Assembly (NCBI GenBank): GCA_037893245.1
Contig: JBAIAA010000245.1
Location: forward strand, 434,001-498,000
Source: Crossaster papposus
Lineage: Eukaryota; Echinodermata; Asteroidea; Velatida; Solasteridae
DNA length: 64,000 nucleotides
Direction: 5' to 3'
This document shows, one piece after another, positions 10,342 to 22,223 of the stretch. The position numbers and the translations under genes were made by a program. Each line of letters begins with the position of its first letter. Position 1 is the first letter of the stretch. The notes below the pieces were generated by a model. That model was given only the letters and a program-made list of their open reading frames with translations. It had not been told where the DNA came from and ran no database searches.

Positions 10342-12980
10342 AGGGATCGTACACGTTTGGTAATTGGAACCCATTGTTTGTTTCAATCCTATATACCCTA
10401 AAACTAACCTGTAAAAATTTCATTTCAAAAGGTGGTAGCGATTTTGAGATATTGCCGAAAATCTGGAGCGGTTATGTCCAAGCAGGAAGAATAATCTGCA
10501 TTGGAATACACAGTCTGAGAAACGTCACTGCAGTAACGCTTCTCAGATTCAAATTTTTGGGGATAAAAAGTAATATCTTTTTCCATAACCGCAGTACTTC
10601 AAATTGAACAGTTTCTAAAAATGCATTATACTATCCAAAGCTGCTGTACTTTACCAATAGCGCTGGACGATATCACGATAATATCGTCACGATACGATAC
10701 TGAAGACGATATCGACAGTATCGACTTTGGTTTTAAAAATATCGAAATATCGTGACCCAGACGATATTCGCAAGATATAGTCGATATTTAACAAAATGTA
10801 TTAAAACTGCTTGCAAACAAACGAAAAACTTCACTGAAATCAGAACTTAAGATGTGCCGCAAAAGTTGTTGTAACTTACGCCTTCGCCTGAACGTACCCT
10901 TTGTCAACAAACCCAATTGCAGCCGATGCGCCACTCACTACTTCCCCAGTGACAAGATCGTTATCCAATCCTAAAGTCCAGTTAAAAAAATCTTCGTTTC
11001 TATTGGGTGTTGACTTTCTTCTCTAGCTTTCAGCACAGACGTTCTCTCAACACAAAGGGCTACTCAAAGAATGTTGCCCTGGCCGGCTTATCTCCAACAA
11101 AGATACATTGTATTTACTTACACTAACCCTTGCCTGGCAGATACAGAATGTATTTAAAAGGCTTTGGCTGGTGTATTTCTCGAATTTATTTATCTCTTGG
11201 CCCAACCGATGGTCATTAAATTGGGTGTGAGTACTTTTAAACAAGTTTGCCGTACTCATTTGCAAAATGTATTAAGATGTAAAAATAAAAAAGGGGTTAA
11301 AAAAACCTGAACCTGTTTATTAACGAAACCCTAGTCGTAAAAAAACAATATTTCTAAGGTTAATTATGAAATTGTTCTTGTTTTATAGAAAAAAAGAGAA
11401 AGGGTACTTAAAGACTTATTTGTCTGATTTCCCAAAACATTTCCAATCGATTTCAGGGGTAAATAATAATACGATTTTTTCTTGGTTTTTCCGGTATCTA
11501 ACAAAATCGACATACACCTGACCATTGAATTACGAGGCTAGCGAAATAAATTCCAGGTTTATATAATAATATTTATTTCTAGTTTTATTGTTTAAAAAAG
11601 AACAAAAAAGAAAACGGGACCTCAACGCTTAATATTTTGAGCTCCTCAACATTTTTCCAACAGATTTACATGTAAATGGGAAATTTAATACGATTTATTT
11701 TCCATTTTTCTTGTATTTGACAAAAACGATCTATTTCGTGGCCCATAAAATAAAATAGCTTTTAAAAACATTTACCAAACCTACACGAGCCAAGAATAAA
11801 TAAGCAAGAATAAAATCGAGGTGGTACAAAATCCCGATGGCGGACCCCAGGATACTAAAACTGAGCCATGAATATTTGAAATACTTTAAATTAAGACCCA
11901 GAAATCAAGGCATGATTTTGAATGAAAACGGGTATTATTTGTTGTCCAGCATTGTCCCTTAAAATGCACGAGCTGAGGTTTTATCCCAGCAAATTACTCC
12001 CGGAAGCATGTATTTCAATCTTAAAGTGAATTTCTAAACGTCCTAATTTAATAAATAATTTGCTGGGTGTTATTTAATAAAACCATAATATTTAATTTGT
12101 CCCTAAAAAGATGTGGAAATTGTAAGAGCTTGTTACATTTTTCAATTTATAAGTGGTTCTGTGGTGTAGTTTTACATAGTATTTAATAAACACCTTTATA
12201 GAGCACAAGGAATAAAATAAAACCACGGGAGAATTATTCGGGAGTATTTTCCAAATATATTCCAAGTTGCAGCAAGCAACCCAGACAATGATTGACAGCT
12301 GACCTACAAAATGTATACATTGTAGCAAGTAGACCAACATGTGGCCGACCATTACTTTGGAATTTCAATAGCTGGGAAAGTGGCCCATGTTGCTTTGAGT
12401 GCCCACAGTACCCCACCAGGCGGAATTCACAAAGTAAAAAAGGTATTACATTATTGTCAGATAAGCCTCCAACTGATCAGTCATGGACCAATAGGATATG
12501 GCAGTTAGGTTTTGTTCAACAAGCGCCACATCATTTCTTCCAAGGAGCGCCTAGTTCGCCGCCCCCGATGAAAATTGGCCAATCAGATTAATCTATCTTT
12601 GTGCAATAAAACTGCCCCCTTCGACTTGATCGGCGGCTGGATTTTAGTGGAAGGCGACAAAGCATTCTCACCATCGCGTCTATTTTCAGCAACCACTCTG
12701 TTTATATAGTTTTCTTTTATAGACTTTTAAATCTTCCAAGAATCGCCACAGTTCACGCATGTCGTCTGACGGCGTTAATCGACAGCTTTTTAAAGTTATT
12801 TTTAACCATTGAATAGGTTCATTTTAAATTTGAAAATTACGGCGATATATCGACATATCGGCGATATTTACCCGACGATATATCGCCAGTCAAAAATTAC
12901 GATATCGTCCAGGCCTATTTACCAAGTAGGTTTTTATTGCCATTAATTGTTGGAGTAATTACCAAACGTATACGATCCCT
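10342..12980. mobile_element. TTAA-flanked MITE, split by a hAT-like element
   Basis: Ends AGGGATCGTACACG / CGTATACGATCCCT are inverted and flanked by TTAA (10,338-10,341 and 12,981-12,984). The family's own sequence is only 10,342-10,657 plus 12,926-12,980. The rest is a later insertion. TTAA target sites fit Kolobok or piggyBac elements. The AGG-type terminus favours Kolobok (inference). No transposase is present. Confidence 0.8.
10658..12917. mobile_element. hAT-like DNA transposon, nested
   Basis: An 8-bp direct repeat TTTACCAA (10,650-10,657 and 12,918-12,925) flanks inverted ends TAGCGCTGGACGATATC / GATATCGTCCAGGCCTA. An 8-bp duplication and TAG-starting ends are hAT hallmarks. Subterminal 'cgatat' words are dense. 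The 2.26 kb interior is AT-rich and I find no intact transposase. It holds only short ORFs without a recognisable BED finger or hATC motif, so it is probably non-autonomous. Confidence 0.85.
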
Positions 12981-12984
12981 TTAA

Positions 12985-13218
12985 CTAGTTCGCGCCGGAT
13001 GACGTATATAGACGCAAATATTTCCCCAGATTAAAAACGGATGACGCATAAACACGCCAAGTTCAAGTTCGGAAATGTATGTCAGCAGCGCGCAAGGCCG
13101 GAAATGCGTGGGTGTGCTTCGCGGCACTATCAGCCTGAACACGCTTCGGATTGAGTTTCGTTAAAAATAATCCCGCCCGTGGGCTCGGCGATGTTAAAAT
13201 AATCCCGGCGCGAACTGG
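12985..13218. mobile_element. TTAA-flanked MITE of the 'AGTTCGCGCC' family
   Basis: Inverted ends CTAGTTCGCGCCGG / CCCGGCGCGAACTGG between TTAA at 12,981-12,984 and 13,219-13,222. It lies directly against the preceding MITE and shares the TTAA with it. Related copies: 14,940-15,190, 15,958-16,060 (partial) and 20,174-20,417. Confidence 0.8.
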
Positions 13219-13420
13219 TTAAGGCTAATTTGCTGTGCAAGAGGGGACATATTACAAAATCCCTTGAAATTTGCCATGTCTTAATACTGCTGTGTGATAT
13301 GTTGGAGGTCATCTGAGCTCATTTGAGTTATGTTCCTTAGTTTTTCAATGCATAAATTATCTATACCCATTCACTGATTTCTTTACAAAATTGTTATTTG
13401 TTTACTCCTTCTTTGTACAG

Positions 13421-13491
13421 TGCGAATGCACCGGGAAGCACTGATAAACTCAGTGACACAGAAACAGAATCGGTCATCAGCTCCAGAAGAG
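13421..13491 (+). CDS. Candidate coding exon, unknown gene
   Basis: A 71-nt open segment between a pyrimidine-rich acceptor (tttgtacag) and a donor (gtaaac). It reads 23 codons rich in S, T, D and E and ending SSRRG. The donor phase (1) matches the acceptor phase of the open segment at 28,447, so the two could be consecutive exons across a 15 kb intron. No family recognised. Short length makes this tentative. Confidence 0.33.
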
Positions 13492-14344
13492 GTAAACAAT
13501 CGGGTTGTTTATGTTCTTTGTTTATTGTTTACGCATTTAAACAATGGTTGGTATCTAGACCGACCTAACTATGTATTTTGCAATTGATTTTAGTCTGGGG
13601 CCTGTTTGCAGTCTGGCTTTCTAATTTGGTCTCGGATGTGATTTAAATTCAATTTGTTTGGTGGATATGTACAACAATCTGCTGGACTTTACATACTTGT
13701 ACGAGTGTGTTGATGGATTTAATGCGTTGTTTCAGGTATTCAACCATCCCATGAGTCAGCCGATTTCCTCCTTTTTTACTTCACACTTATGCATTTGACA
13801 ATTGAAAAACACTGTACAAAGTCTTGTAAAAATAAGAATGTTCTTGTTTTGTTGTTCTTTCCAAGTTGCATGCCTGTTGTTTAGAATCTTCAGTCTGTAT
13901 TCTTAAGCTTTGTGCCGAGAAATCTCTTCTTCAGCTAGTGAAGGTGCCTTTAAAAAAAAAGAAATCTTCAAAATGAGAGACAAAAAACCCAACAGAATTG
14001 TGTCAAGTGTAGTGGAAACGTGCCAACTGTCTGCAAGCAAGGTGCTAGAAAATTAATCGTGGGTATAAGTGTGTCCCAGTTAGTCTGCTCGGCTGAGTCA
14101 GATAAGAGTTGAGTTGATAAGAATCTGGTGGAGAGGTTTTGGGTGGAGTTGGAGCCGTGTTCTGTTTTTTGCTTTGTTATCCAGTTTTTGTTTGTTTTTC
14201 TGTTTGAATTGTCAGACATTCGTGGTTGTCTGTCAATTTTTGGAGGAGTTCTGTTCGAATGTATTTTGTAGTTTATTTTATTATTAACTGCTACAGCTGC
14301 CAGCTAAAGTGACTGCTGTTTTTGTTTAGATTTTTATTTGTTTC

Positions 14345-14362
14345 CCCCCCCCCCCCCCCCCC
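14345..14362. repeat. Poly-C tract
   Basis: A run of about 17-18 C residues, one of many long C or G homopolymers in the window. It sits just upstream of the 37-bp minisatellite. Confidence 0.9.
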
Positions 14363-14404
14363 GATTGTACATTTCAACTCTAACCCTGCTGAATCCAACA
14401 AGAT

Positions 14405-14805
14405 CCAACCAGGATCCTGTTGGATTAAGCAGGCAAGCCAGGATCCTGTTGGATTAAGCAGGCAAGTCATCCAACCAGGATCCTGTTGGATTTAGCAGGC
14501 AAGTCATCCAACCAGGATCCTGTTGGATTTAGCAGGCAAGTCATCCAACCAGGATCCTGTTGGATTTAGCAGGCAAGTCATCCAACCAGGATCCTGTTGG
14601 ATTTAGCAGGCAAGTCATCCAACCAGGATCCTGTTGGATTTAGCAGGCAAGTCATCCAACCAGGATCCTGTTGGATTTAGCAGGCAAGTCATCCAACCAG
14701 GATCCTGTTGGATTTAGCAGGCAAGTCATCCAACCAGGATCCTGTTAGATTAAGCAGGCAAGTCATCCAACCAGGATCCTATTGGATTAAGCAGGCAAGT
14801 CATCC
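14405..14805. repeat. 37-bp minisatellite
   Basis: About 10-11 copies of a 37-bp unit carrying 'ccaaccaggatcctgttgga' and 'agcaggcaagtcat'. The first and last copies are variant. The unit contains the palindrome caggatcctg. Confidence 0.95.
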
Positions 14806-14939
14806 GGAGTGCATTTAGAATCGCATTCTGTTGGGATTCTGGTAAATAATGCCAAGTTAGACTCTGATGGATCCAACAGCATAACACAAATACAAAGTTG
14901 GATCCAGTAGGCAAGTCATTATATAGGTCCAGCAGCCGA

Positions 14940-15190
14940 TTTCACGAAACTTTACTTTATGGCGTAAGAGGACGTATACACGCAAAGTTTTCCCAGATTC
15001 AAAACGGATGACGCATGAACACGTCACGAGCAAGGCTGGAAATGTCTGTCAGCAGCGAGCAAGGCTGGAAATGCGTGGGTGTGCTTCCCGGTACCATCGA
15101 CCTGAACCCGCCTCAGATCGAGTTTCGTTAAAAATAATCCTGCGCCTCGGCTCGGTGATGTTAAACTAATCCCGGCGCGTACTGGTTCAA
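14940..15190. mobile_element. 'AGTTCGCGCC' family MITE, diverged copy
   Basis: Shares 'gacgtatacacgcaaag' and 'aaaacggatgacgcatgaac' internally and ends '...cccggcgcgtactggtt'. The left end is altered. Probably a TTAA-type MITE like 12,985. Confidence 0.6.
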
Positions 15191-17077
15191 CAAAATTCTC
15201 GACGCAACTCTGGGCACCTTTTAATCAGTTCATCCAACTTCAAACCTTTTTTCAAAATGTCAATGTACATTATATAGTAGTCCACTCTCCTGTTTTTATG
15301 TTTCGGGACCCAAATATCAAAGAAAATGTTCGCAAAAGTATGTACGAGTCTCATTTGAAATTCGGGACCCAGATATGCAAAACATTTTGGGAGGGAAACA
15401 TGATGGCAATCTTAAGTGCCTCTTCCACACACACAAAAAACCACAACAAAATCTGGTGTTTTTGTGGAGTGCGTAGAAGATACACCGGTGTCCGTTACAT
15501 GCCAGACTGGACCGTTGTGCCCCGCAGCGCACCTTAAACAATTCAGCTCATCCCATTGGTTGAAACCCGAGCGCGCTCAGAACCGTGGGCAGCTTCACAA
15601 TTAGGGCTCAAACGGGACAACTAACATAGAGGACACGATATAAGGGGGAAAAGGGGAGGGATGGAGGGAGGAACAGGGGGGGGGGGGGGGGTAAGGAATG
15701 TAAAACCCACATCTACAGGGACTGAGGTATATGATGTGTGACCTGTGAAAAAGAGTGGCATTGGCCATCAGAATCAAAAGTTACGTTTGTGAATAGTTAG
15801 ACTGCTTTTACAGAATTGTCATTTATGCCAAATTTTGACATATCTTCCTCCTTTCCTTTTCAAAGATTTCAGTTTGCACAATTCTAAATTCTCCATTCAG
15901 TTCTAAAAATTAATGAGCACATGCGCAGAAGAAAGTAAAACAAAACATTTCCGTACTGCTTTAACCAGTTCGCGCCGAAGGACGTTTATACACGCAAAGT
16001 TTTCACCAAATTCAAAACGGATGACGTATAAACCTGTCACGAGCAAGGCCAAAACCTGCAGTTGGAGTTTGATGGGCCTGGGGTAGTTAGGGTTAATGAA
16101 TGAATTCAACAATATAATTTCTAACTTTGGGTTTTGCTCGGCCCCCATAACAAAACTTATTTTTGGGATGTGGCCTTTTTATGGCCCCTAGAATAAATGA
16201 ATGTTTTGGAACTGAAGGGGGCCGGGGAGAGAAAAGGAGACAAGCTTTCAAAGTATCCGATATCTCGAGACTAGTTAGGCCATTGAGTGATTGGGCTGTA
16301 GATTGTACATTGGTTGTTATCCAGGATGATTGATGTGGTCAGATTTGCTTTTGGATTCATAAGGATTACTCAGATTCAGCTGGTAAAATCAATCATCTGT
16401 TTCATGTGCCATCAGAGTTTTTCCTAAACCCTCATCCCTTATTAACCCTAACTTCCCTAACCCATTTTTCTTACACATAACCTGAATCCTACAAAATCCT
16501 CCAATACATGTATTTATTAGTACTGGTGACCACTGCCTGAATCCTGCAAAATTTGTTGGACAGATCTTTACACTATATGAGCTCTGTTCAGCAATAAACT
16601 TAGGTGCTTTTCACTTAGCAATGATATCCATTGGGCAAGACACGTATACATAAACGTGTACATTTCACTGGTTTCATGCATGCCGTAATACACGTATGAA
16701 CACGTATGGGGGATTGGATAGTCGATCTGTTCACGGTCTAATTGCTTAATAATGTTTCTATTCTGCATTGATAGAGGTGGGAATCAGTCGCTCCACCACG
16801 CAAATAGCAGTCGGGCACTTAGTCTCCCTCAACTCATTCTTTTGTGTCGTAGAAGGAATATGTACTGGTACTGTGGTTGCACACAGAGCAGATAGTGTAG
16901 GCTTGAACTAATGTGTCAATAATGCCTGGGGTACTGTGGTCTAATGGTGGTGTTTTATTTCATGGGAACTATCCATAGACCCATTACATGGTGCCCCCTC
17001 ATAGAGGGTAGTTTTTGTTATTTTAATTATTTAAGTTGAAAGTTGAAAAAAATAATAATATATAATAATTATATATC
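15190..17077. other. Intronic or intergenic, no gene seen
   Basis: Contains a poly-G run (about 15,677-15,691) and a partial 'AGTTCGCGCC' MITE near 15,958-16,060. Otherwise AT-rich unique sequence. Short ORFs lack domain or splice support. Confidence 0.5.
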
Positions 17078-17240
17078 ATATGTGACCCAGCATGAGTAAA
17101 TGAGACACTTTGCGGCAAAAATGAAAATTGAGATTTTGGTTTCATCATTTAAAGCTAAACAAGCTTTAAATGATGAAATCAAAATCTCAATTTTAATTGT
17201 TGCCGCAAAGTGTCTCATTTACTCGTGCTGGGTCACATAT
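17078..17240. mobile_element. Near-perfect foldback MITE
   Basis: Arms about 17,078-17,157 and 17,162-17,240 are reverse complements over roughly 78 nt with few mismatches ('tgtgacccagcatgagtaaa' against 'ttactcgtgctgggtcaca') around a tiny loop. The transcript would form a long hairpin. Confidence 0.9.
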
Positions 17241-17617
17241 ATCTTATGATGACCTACGGGTAGATGAACATTAACAAAATAGGGACTGTCCGGAAGAATT
17301 CTCCCAACCCTTCAAGGCACATTCCATAAGTTTCTCAACAATAACAAAACAAATTGGTGGGTCTGTAAGAATGGCTGAAGCTGGGTCTGGCCCTTACTTC
17401 CAAGAGGGATCCCCTGCCCTTACATACCTGTACCTCCCAAGAGGGAGGATGCCCTGCCCCCTCACCCTCCTTCATTTGTCACTGGAAATAAATTCTCCTT
17501 AATTATATGGAAAGCTTGATTTGGACTGTCATGGAGAAAACCCCTCCTGGGTTTATGGTATAGTCTTGGAGGCCATGTAATTGTTTGATGAGGAAGAGTT
17601 TGTGTTGATGTGAAGTT

Positions 17618-18015
17618 GGTGGCGTGTTCAGCCAAGCGGTTAAAAGCACGCGGACTTAAGCTCTGGTGTGTCTGATCAGCAGAGTGTGGGTTCGAGTCCC
17701 GGTCTTGACATGAGTGTCCTTAAGCAAGGCACTTAACCGCTATTGCTTCGTCCTTCAAATGGGACGTACATGTAAGGAGTACATGTAGGTCCCGTGTGTT
17801 GTGTAATGCACGTAAAATAACTCGGTAACACTTATCGCTAAGAGGAGGGGTTTGCCCTAGTGTTCCTGGCAGTGGCTGCAAAGTGCGTTGTATCACCTTA
17901 TTAAAAAACCTCTCATTTTTTCATAAACTTCATTAACCTGTCTTTGAAAATCATAGAGGGCCTTGAATACCAGTCTTGGTAAATACCGGTATGTTCATGC
18001 GCTATATGAATTACA
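17618..18015 (+). mobile_element. tRNA-derived SINE
   Basis: The head looks like a tRNA: 'cagccaagcggttaaaagc' is an A-box-like start and 'gggttcgagtccc' is a B box, as in RNA polymerase III promoters. A unique body follows, with a tail containing 'gcgctatatgaattac'. Tail similarity to the minus-strand SINE at 21,541 ('tatagcgc') suggests a shared 3' module. Confidence 0.75.
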
Positions 18016-18024
18016 TGTGTTTAA

Positions 18025-18309
18025 AGGTAGGATACACCATTTGCAGATATCAAAAAAAGTTACTTCCGATTTATTAAGAAATATCTTACTCATCTGAAAG
18101 TAAATAATGATTGTAGGCATCCAGCAAAATGATTGCGCTAGATATCCCGTAATTGAATTTTATAAAACAAACCCTACTCAATCCTTAAAATTGGAAGTAC
18201 ATGCAACGGGAGGGTAAATGGTAGTGAAGTCTTTGGACATAATAATTACAACCCCCCAAATCCACCTATTCATAATAATTCAAGCAATTACCAATGGTGT
18301 ATACTACCT
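18025..18309. mobile_element. TTAA MITE, 'AGGTAGTATACACC' family
   Basis: Ends AGGTAGGATACACCATTTGC / GGTGTATACTACCT, flanked by TTAA on both sides. The same family occurs at 23,672-24,051, 36,311-36,689 and 42,459-42,838. Degenerate copies occur at 46,502-46,860 and 27,177-27,253. This copy lacks the internal CG-rich hairpin found in the longer ones. Confidence 0.85.
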
Positions 18310-19610
18310 TTAACTATGAACTGCTTCTATGTTGTGCCAGTTGTGACAGCATTCTCTGGGGTGCTGTGATGCACTGGAATCTGCCCAATCGTTTGTCACT
18401 TCATCCAGGGTTGTGTTTTGGGGGATGCTTTGAGTTCCTGCTGTAAATCCGTCGCCATCATCGTTTGCAGTCAGTCAGACAGACCTGTGATAGGATGTAC
18501 AGTTGAAGGGAAGGGATGTTTTGGTTTTAAAGTGCATCAACTGGGACCCAGCTCCTGTAATTGAGTTTCATTGAAAGAATATGTCAATCAATCAATTTTA
18601 GTCTGAATTGAAAATGTATTCAATTGGCTTTAGTTTGCCTTTGTATTTGGAACATGTGTTTTTCATTCTTCCGAAACAGGTGCTAGGTACAGGAGAATTT
18701 TATATTTTATAATTTGCTTAGCACAAAAAAGTCTTGCTCAGTAAATAGGTTACCAGCCAAATCTCTATGTGCTTTTGTAACGGTTTTGGTTTTGTAACGC
18801 TGTTTTTGCCAAGAAAGAATTTTCATGCATTTTTTGTTTGTGCTTAGCAGCTCCATGAAATTGGCCACACGTGTTTCTGTGAATGGACATTTCAGATAAA
18901 TATCGCAAATTCTTTTCAACATTTAGCTTTTTTTCTCTCGAAACGTTGCATCCTTTTATTCGATTACATGTAGTTTTCAGGCCAGACTTGGCCACACAAA
19001 TCCATCTAATTCTGTAAACAAAGAGAATCATTTGAAGCATATTTGAATTTGACCTCTATTGACCCCTTCATGACCTTTTTTTTATTTTTAATAATTATTT
19101 TTGATAGATGTTACCCTTTTCTAGTGTAAAACTTGAGAAAAATGCACAAACGCTAAAGAAATAACACACGTAACATCTTAATAACGTAAAGTTGCAAGAT
19201 TGTAGAAAAAACAAAAAAACAACATGAATGAGAAAAGTATATCATTACAGTGCGCATACCAATTGGTCATTGTGGTGATAGTAACAAATGGACTGGCCCC
19301 AAGGGGCGTGGCAAGAAATGGGGAGGGGGGTGGTTCTAAGACTGATGTTATCCCACCTGGATTTCTTGTCAACAAGGGAGAGGCGGATAAATGTCTCAAC
19401 TGCTAAACACCACTTCCGAGCAAGCCCGTTCCTTTTAACAAAAAAGGATAAAACAAATTATTTTAATCGAATAACAACATTTAAAATATTTTCCCGTGCT
19501 TATTATTAATTACTGTATTGATTTGTTACCTTTCAAAAAAGATTCCCCTTAATGTCACCAATACTACAAATTGTGTAGTACTGTGTACTGTACCCAAAAT
19601 GAATGCCTAA

Positions 19611-20120
19611 AGCCGTGTTCGCACTGGACTTTTTGGGGGGAAGGTTTTACTGAGACGATGGTAAAATAAAAAATGGTCAAATGTTACCACTGTTCGCACT
19701 TGGACTTTCGACACGGGAACATTTTATCGAGACCGCGGGAGAAGTAGCCGAGCTTTCATTATACTGACTCATGAAGGCGAATGTGATCACAATGCGATGT
19801 GCATGCATCAGCGCGCGCACGTAAACAATGCAAAGAGCACATGCGCGGTGTCTTGTGTAGCATGAAATCGCAGTAGGGGGCCGAATGTACGTTTTTCTGA
19901 GACGCTTTTACCGTCTCGCGCTGTACGCACTGGACTTATCGTCTTGGGAAAAGTTACCTGGGAAGTTTTCCCGGGCAGCAGTTGGACGGTAAAAGTAACC
20001 ACTGGACTCAGGAAAAGTAACCGAGAGGAAAACGTTCTAGGCTGTCCGCACTGGACTTAAAATAAAAGTACCCATCGTCTCGGTAAGTTTTATCAAAAAA
20101 AGTCCAGTGCGAACAGGGCT
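19611..20120. mobile_element. PIF/Harbinger-like MITE
   Basis: Inverted ends AGCC(G/C)TGTTCGCACTGGAC flanked by the 3-bp repeat TAA (19,608-19,610 and 20,121-20,123). A TWA target duplication is the PIF/Harbinger signature. The interior contains further copies of 'ctggactt' motifs. Same family as 24,169-26,524. Confidence 0.75.
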
Positions 20121-20173
20121 TAAGACGTTAGGGTTAATGGTGTATATTCACTCTATCGTGTCCCTTTGTTTTA

Positions 20174-20417
20174 ACCAGTTTGCGCCAGAATTATTGTAAC
20201 ATCACTGAGCCGAGGCGCGGGATTTTTTTCAAACGAAACTTGATCCGAGGCTGGTTCAGGCCGATAGTACCGGGAAGCACACCCATGCATTTCCGGCGTT
20301 GCTCGCTGCTGACAGACATTTATGGCTTTGCTCGTGACGTGTTTATGCATCATCCGTTTTGAATCTGGGGAAAATTTTTCCTGTATATACCGGTACGTCC
20401 TCCGGCGCGAACTGGTT
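20174..20417. mobile_element. 'AGTTCGCGCC' TTAA MITE
   Basis: Ends CCAGTTTGCGCC / GGCGCGAACTGG between TTAA and TTAA, in the opposite internal orientation to the 12,985 copy. Confidence 0.8.
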
Positions 20418-20620
20418 AAAGAGCATGTATTGTGTAGTGTTCAATTAAGGTGTGTACGAGACCGTGACAAAAATAATAAGGAGAATTTAACGTTTGATTT
20501 GAGTACGAAAACAATATTACCTTTAAACCCAGGTTCTGGAGCACTGGATGCTAAAAAAAGAGAAAATTTGTTGGATTAATAAATGGCAGGATTCGTTATT
20601 GTGATGATAATTATTTAATA

Positions 20621-20932
20621 CAGTTGAACGTCGCTATATCGAACATCACTGAATCCATTTTGTTCGGTAAATCGATCGTTCGATGCAGCGATTTTCAGCA
20701 GCCATCCATCAGGTGCCCTCTTTAACATAAAGCACTGGTAATTTGACGTTCGGGAATTAAAAACAGCCTAAATAGCGTTTGATATACCCGGTAGATTTCT
20801 AACAAATATGTTGACATATTTTCAACAACAATGTACGTTTTTGTTTTTTACACAAAAATCGCGGGGGAGGCAAGGATGATGTTCGGTTTAGCCGAATGTT
20901 CGGTATAGCGGTGTTCGGTATAGCGGCGTTTG
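20621..20932. mobile_element. pogo/Tigger-like MITE
   Basis: Starts TA-CAGTTGAACGTCGCTATATCG. The right end carries inverted 'gttcggtatagcgg' motifs before TA. The CAGTTGAA...CGCTAT end is characteristic of pogo/Tigger elements. About 310 bp with no transposase. The right terminus is decayed. Confidence 0.65.
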
Positions 20933-21009
20933 TATAAGATTTTGTTCAGAAGGAATTCTTTGGAAATTTTTTTTAAAAAATTCTTGGTATAATTGTTATA
21001 GTTGTATTT

Positions 21010-21204
21010 TTAGTTCAGGTTCTGACCTTGGTAAATTTCATCCAGGGCAAGCAGGTCTTCATTCTGCGGCATATCAACGGTCAGCGTGACAACGCAGTCC
21101 GGCTCGACACCAAGACTGGACAAAGTGGACTCGTTATCGGTCAGCAGCTGACCGCCAAGCTGAAGGGTCTGGTCGAAGGGGGCTATGGAGAAGGCGTGCA
21201 TCAC
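21010..21204 (-). CDS. USP48: USP48-like last coding exon (C-terminal ubiquitin-like domain)
   Basis: A 64-residue open segment plus stop. A pyrimidine-rich acceptor (tcttcaccag) lies just upstream on the minus strand. It reads VMHAFSIAPFDQTLQLGG and onward to a hydrophobic VVTLTVD strand, which closely matches the ubiquitin-like domain at the C terminus of ubiquitin-specific protease 48. USP48 is a nuclear/cytoplasmic deubiquitinase. The phase-0 join to the 21,290 exon gives a continuous LKIK-VMHAFS, as in USP48. The catalytic USP exons are not in this window. They may lie above 22.4 kb but I cannot find them. Confidence 0.72.
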   Translation of the reverse strand: MMHAFSIAPFDQTLQLGGQLLTDNESTLSSLGVEPDCVVTLTVDMPQNEDLLALDEIYQGQNLN

Positions 21205-21289
21205 CTGGTGAAGACATATTGATTTAGTCTGGTTATGTGAAGACATTTTTATTTTATTTTTTATTTTTTGGGGGGATCAATTTACGAAC

Positions 21290-21392
21290 CTTGATTTTCA
21301 GCTCCTTCAGTGTGTTGGTGGACGACACGATGACCTCCTTCTCACCTCTGACCTTGCGGTGTCGCGAACTCCGACGTGTGCTGTCGGCATAG
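21290..21392 (-). CDS. USP48: USP48-like penultimate exon
   Basis: A 103-nt exon (one base plus 34 codons) between a ttttgtag acceptor and a GTTCGT donor on the minus strand. It reads YADSTRRSSRHRKVRGEK then VIVSSTNTLKELKIK. A basic linker with RGEK followed by a T-L-K-x-L-K-I start of the ubiquitin-like fold is typical of USP48 before its C-terminal Ubl. The join to the next exon is phase 0. Confidence 0.7.
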
Positions 21393-21540
21393 CTACAAAA
21401 ATGTACTAAGTTTTATCTTCTTGTTCCCATTAACTTGCTAAAAAAAAATTAAAAAATTAAATATTTCAAGACCTACGAAAAAGGGGGAGGGGGAGTACAT
21501 TCGTGAAGAAAAAGTCTGAAACCAAAGCTGAATAATAATG

Positions 21541-21870
21541 TTAGTTCTTATATAGCGCTTTAGACTCCCACAATGTGGGTGTATCAAAGTGCTTTACATT
21601 ATTACCCCGGTCATTAGGCCCATGAAACATTCCAAATACCATCTCAGCTCCTTGGGGAGTATACAGCTCAATGCTGCCATTTCGGCGCAAAGTAGCTAAA
21701 TTCAACCACAATAACCATCTCTGCCCTCACAGGTACCCATTTACTCCTGGGTGGAGAGAAGCAATGAGTGACAAAGTGCCTTGCTCAAGGGCACACGTAC
21801 CATAGTCCCAGGCCGGACTCGAACCCCCAACCTGTAGCTTTACCTACAGATTACAAAGCTGAAGGCACAA
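21541..21870 (-). mobile_element. tRNA-derived SINE, minus strand
   Basis: On the minus strand a B box (gggttcgagtccggcc) lies at about 21,812-21,828, and the tail contains 'gcgctatataagaac'. It sits in an intron of the USP48-like gene. The A-box region is less clear. Confidence 0.6.
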
Positions 21871-22083
21871 CCGATGATTTAAAAACACCTCTAGATATCT
21901 GCTTAGCGTAAACATTCCTGTGGTAAAAATAAAAGGGTTACAAACCAAATTTCATTGTATTGTTTGTGACTGTATTCAATTGGTTTTTTTTTTTTTTTTT
22001 TTTTGCTTAGCAGGAAAGAGTTTTGCTGATCAACCTGTTTTTATTGAGCAATACTTTTTTGTGCTGAGCCAATTTTGATCACT

Positions 22084-22120
22084 GCTCACCTGGAAGAAAT
22101 CTGGGTCTTTCAAAGCGCTT
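22084..22120 (-). pseudogene. Duplicate of the 3' end of the 22,224 exon
   Basis: The donor and last exon bases ('cacctggaagaaatctgggt') plus about 100 bp of adjoining intron (22,000-22,120) are repeated from 22,137-22,253. The copy is truncated after 'aaagcgc'. It keeps a donor but has no acceptor, so it is a tandem duplication scar. Confidence 0.65.
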
Positions 22121-22223
22121 TTGTTTTTGTTTTTTTTGCTTAGCAGGAATGAGTTTTGGCTGATAAACCTGTTTTTACTGAGCAATATTTTGTTGGGCTG
22201 AGCAAATTTTGGTCGCTGCTCAC

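Noticed and set aside
17618..17720. Functional tRNA gene
   Set aside because: A and B boxes are present, but the acceptor stem does not close and the sequence continues as a SINE body.
21010..21204. USP48-like gene as the donor of the transposon's USP domain
   Set aside because: Only its C-terminal ubiquitin-like region is visible, and no sequence here allows comparison with the transposon's catalytic domain; proximity is not evidence.
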